From CAIVAT01 sp037137455 (lineage in GTDB: Bacteria > Bacteroidota > Bacteroidia > Bacteroidales > FEN-979), in the NCBI GenBank assembly GCA_037137455.1, contig JBAXKG010000003.1, positions 45,896 through 109,895 of the forward strand: DNA of 64,000 nt, written 5' to 3'. Each line of letters starts with the position of its first letter. Position 1 is the first letter of the stretch. Positions 62,606 to 64,000 of this stretch are shown piece by piece. The position numbers and the translations under genes were made by a program. A model generated the notes under the pieces. That model had not been told where the DNA came from and did not search any database. It was given only the letters and a program-made list of their open reading frames with translations.

Positions 62606-63826
62606 ATGTCTCTGGATATAAATAAAATCCGCGCCGATTTCCCTATCCTGCAACAGTATATCTACAAGCGGCCACTTGTCTATTTCGACAATGCTGCTTC
62701 GACCCAAAAACCCCGGCAGGTCATAGATGCCATACGCAACTATTACGAAAAAGACAATTGCAACATTCACCGTGGAGTGCATTTCCTGAGTGTAAAAGCA
62801 ACGGAGGCATACGAAGAGGCCCGAAAAAAAATCTGTGAATTTATAAATGCGAAAAACACCCGGGAGATCATCTTCACAAAAGGCGCCACTGAATCGCTGA
62901 ACCTCGTTGCTACTTCGTTTGGCAGGCGTTATATTCAGGCAGGTGATGAAGTGATTGTAACCATCATGGAACATCACTCTAATTTTGTTCCCTGGCAACA
63001 AATGTGTCTTGAACGTGGAGCCAAACTGAGGGTTGCCGGCATCAATGATAAGGGCGAACTGGATCTTGTGGAGTTGAAAGGCATGATCAACGAAAAAACC
63101 AGGTTAATCGCATTAACTCATGTTTCGAATGTGTTGGGAACTATTAATCCCGTTAAGGAGATAGTTGCATTGGCCCATCAGCATAGTATTCCTGTACTTA
63201 TAGATGGGGCACAGGGTGTGTCGCATCTGCCGGTTGATGTGCAGGATATCGATTGTGATTTCTACTGTTTCTCGGGTCATAAAATGTACGCGCCAATGGG
63301 GATTGGGGTGTTGTACGGGAAAGAAAAATTTCTGGAGGAGTTACCACCATATCAACTGGGTGGCGAAATGATCAAAGATGTATATATCGATCGCTCCACC
63401 TTCAACGAGTTGCCATTTAAGTTTGAGGCCGGAACCCCGAATGTTGAAGGGGTCATGGGGTTGCATGCCGCGGTTTCTTACCTTACTGCCCTTGGAATGT
63501 CTGAAATAGCTGCTTACGAAGAGAGCCTTCTGAAATATGCCACCGGGAAACTTTCCTGTATAAATGAAATAAAGTTCTTTGGCACCTCTGCACATAAGGC
63601 CAGCCTTATCTCTTTCCTCATTGGCGATATCCATCCTTATGATGCGGGAATGATAATTGATAAGATGGGGGTTGCTGTGCGAACAGGCCATCATTGTGCT
63701 ATGCCGCTGATTGATTTTCTGAAAATTCCAGGCACTGTTCGGGCTTCATTTGCCTTTTATAATACCTTTGAAGAGATTGATATACTGGAAGAAGCCATAC
63801 TGAAAGTCAAACAAATGTTTGCCTGA
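62606..63826 (+). CDS. sufS: cysteine desulfurase SufS
   Basis: This 406-residue PLP enzyme takes sulfur from L-cysteine and passes it to SufE. It begins with DFPILQQYIYKRPLVYFDNAASTQKP, typical of the SufS/CsdA group. The Schiff-base lysine is K226 in FSGHKMYAPMGIGVLYG and the persulfide cysteine is C364 in RTGHHCAMPLID. The length is normal. It lies 51 bp after the tail-fibre-like gene and 92 bp before sufE on the same strand. Confidence 0.97.
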   Translation: MSLDINKIRADFPILQQYIYKRPLVYFDNAASTQKPRQVIDAIRNYYEKDNCNIHRGVHFLSVKATEAYEEARKKICEFINAKNTREIIFTKGATESLNLVATSFGRRYIQAGDEVIVTIMEHHSNFVPWQQMCLERGAKLRVAGINDKGELDLVELKGMINEKTRLIALTHVSNVLGTINPVKEIVALAHQHSIPVLIDGAQGVSHLPVDVQDIDCDFYCFSGHKMYAPMGIGVLYGKEKFLEELPPYQLGGEMIKDVYIDRSTFNELPFKFEAGTPNVEGVMGLHAAVSYLTALGMSEIAAYEESLLKYATGKLSCINEIKFFGTSAHKASLISFLIGDIHPYDAGMIIDKMGVAVRTGHHCAMPLIDFLKIPGTVRASFAFYNTFEEIDILEEAILKVKQMFA

Positions 63827-63892
63827 GCAAAACAGCTTATCCAAAACCACTGGTGCAAGTTCAATTTCATTCCCTCATGCGCCACTATTTCT

Positions 63893-63900
63893 TACCTTTG
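63893..63900 (+). promoter_or_regulatory. TAnnTTTG promoter element for sufE
   Basis: TACCTTTG followed by C lies 18 bp upstream of the sufE start, so sufE may be transcribed on its own as well as by read-through. Confidence 0.5.
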
Positions 63901-63918
63901 CGCCTAATCCCCACGCTG

Positions 63919-64000
63919 ATGACCATCCCTGAAATAGAAAAAGAGATCCAGGATGAATTCTCCATGTTCGACGACTGGATGGATAAATACAACTACCTGA
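63919..64000 (+). CDS. sufE: sulfur acceptor SufE, partial (3' end outside window)
   Basis: The ATG at 63919 opens a frame that runs off the window. The 27 complete codons read MTIPEIEKEIQDEFSMFDDW followed by MDKYNYL. The MFDDWMDKYNYL stretch is a strong SufE N-terminal signature. SufE accepts the persulfide from SufS and hands it to the SufBCD scaffold. The catalytic cysteine lies beyond the window. Position directly after sufS supports the call. Confidence 0.88.
   Translation, partial: MTIPEIEKEIQDEFSMFDDWMDKYNYL

Overview
This window comes from a Bacteroidota chromosome, probably a Bacteroidales or Lentimicrobium-like environmental lineage; the finer placement is inference. The evidence is a 2417-residue SprA, a secreted peptidase with a type IX secretion (T9SS) C-terminal sorting domain, DUF4369-type TlpA lipoproteins, a beta-propeller sensor kinase, a CarboxypepD_reg-like outer-membrane barrel protein, and a repeated TAnnTTTG promoter element ahead of many genes. 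No rRNA, tRNA, CRISPR array, transposase or phage module was recognised.

Region 1 (1-11118, minus strand) is an exopolysaccharide/capsule cluster. It reads from a single-domain response regulator through two GT4 glycosyltransferases, a hexapeptide acetyltransferase, a GT2 glycosyltransferase, a WecA-like initiating phosphotransferase, a response regulator with a C-terminal membrane anchor, a hybrid kinase with degenerate catalytic motifs, a Wza-like export lipoprotein, a Wzc-like BY-kinase and a truncated gmd. Sugar-nucleotide supply, repeat-unit assembly, export and what looks like local signalling are encoded together.

Region 2 (11160-23489) is dense in signalling genes. It holds two large hybrid kinases, each ending in REC-HPt, around a DUF218 protein; a GlcG/HbpS-like gene directly upstream of the second kinase; a secreted 5'-nucleotidase; and a propeller-type histidine kinase.

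Region 3 (24034-31872) carries metal and envelope functions: a CDF cation exporter, a small zinc-ribbon protein, a methyltransferase, the M28 peptidase, an Nramp transporter and a GT39 glycosyltransferase.

Region 4 (31886-39102, minus strand) is a mixed gene row: GH38 alpha-mannosidase, recX, prfB, an ArsC-family protein and fumC. The prfB gene is split by a classical +1 programmed frameshift (AGG AGG TAC CTT TGA C); simple ORF calling loses its first 66 or so residues.

Region 5 (39158-57765) holds two TlpA-like thioredoxin proteins, ruvA, sprA, gcvH, uvrC, an outer-membrane barrel protein, threonine aldolase, thiL, a 33-residue lysine-rich gene, a DUF3127 protein with an SSB-like tail, and a small lipoprotein.

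Region 6 (57877-64000, plus strand) is the SUF iron-sulfur assembly locus sufB-sufC-sufD-sufS-sufE (sufE truncated by the window end). An AT-rich secreted tail-fibre-like gene sits between sufD and sufS.
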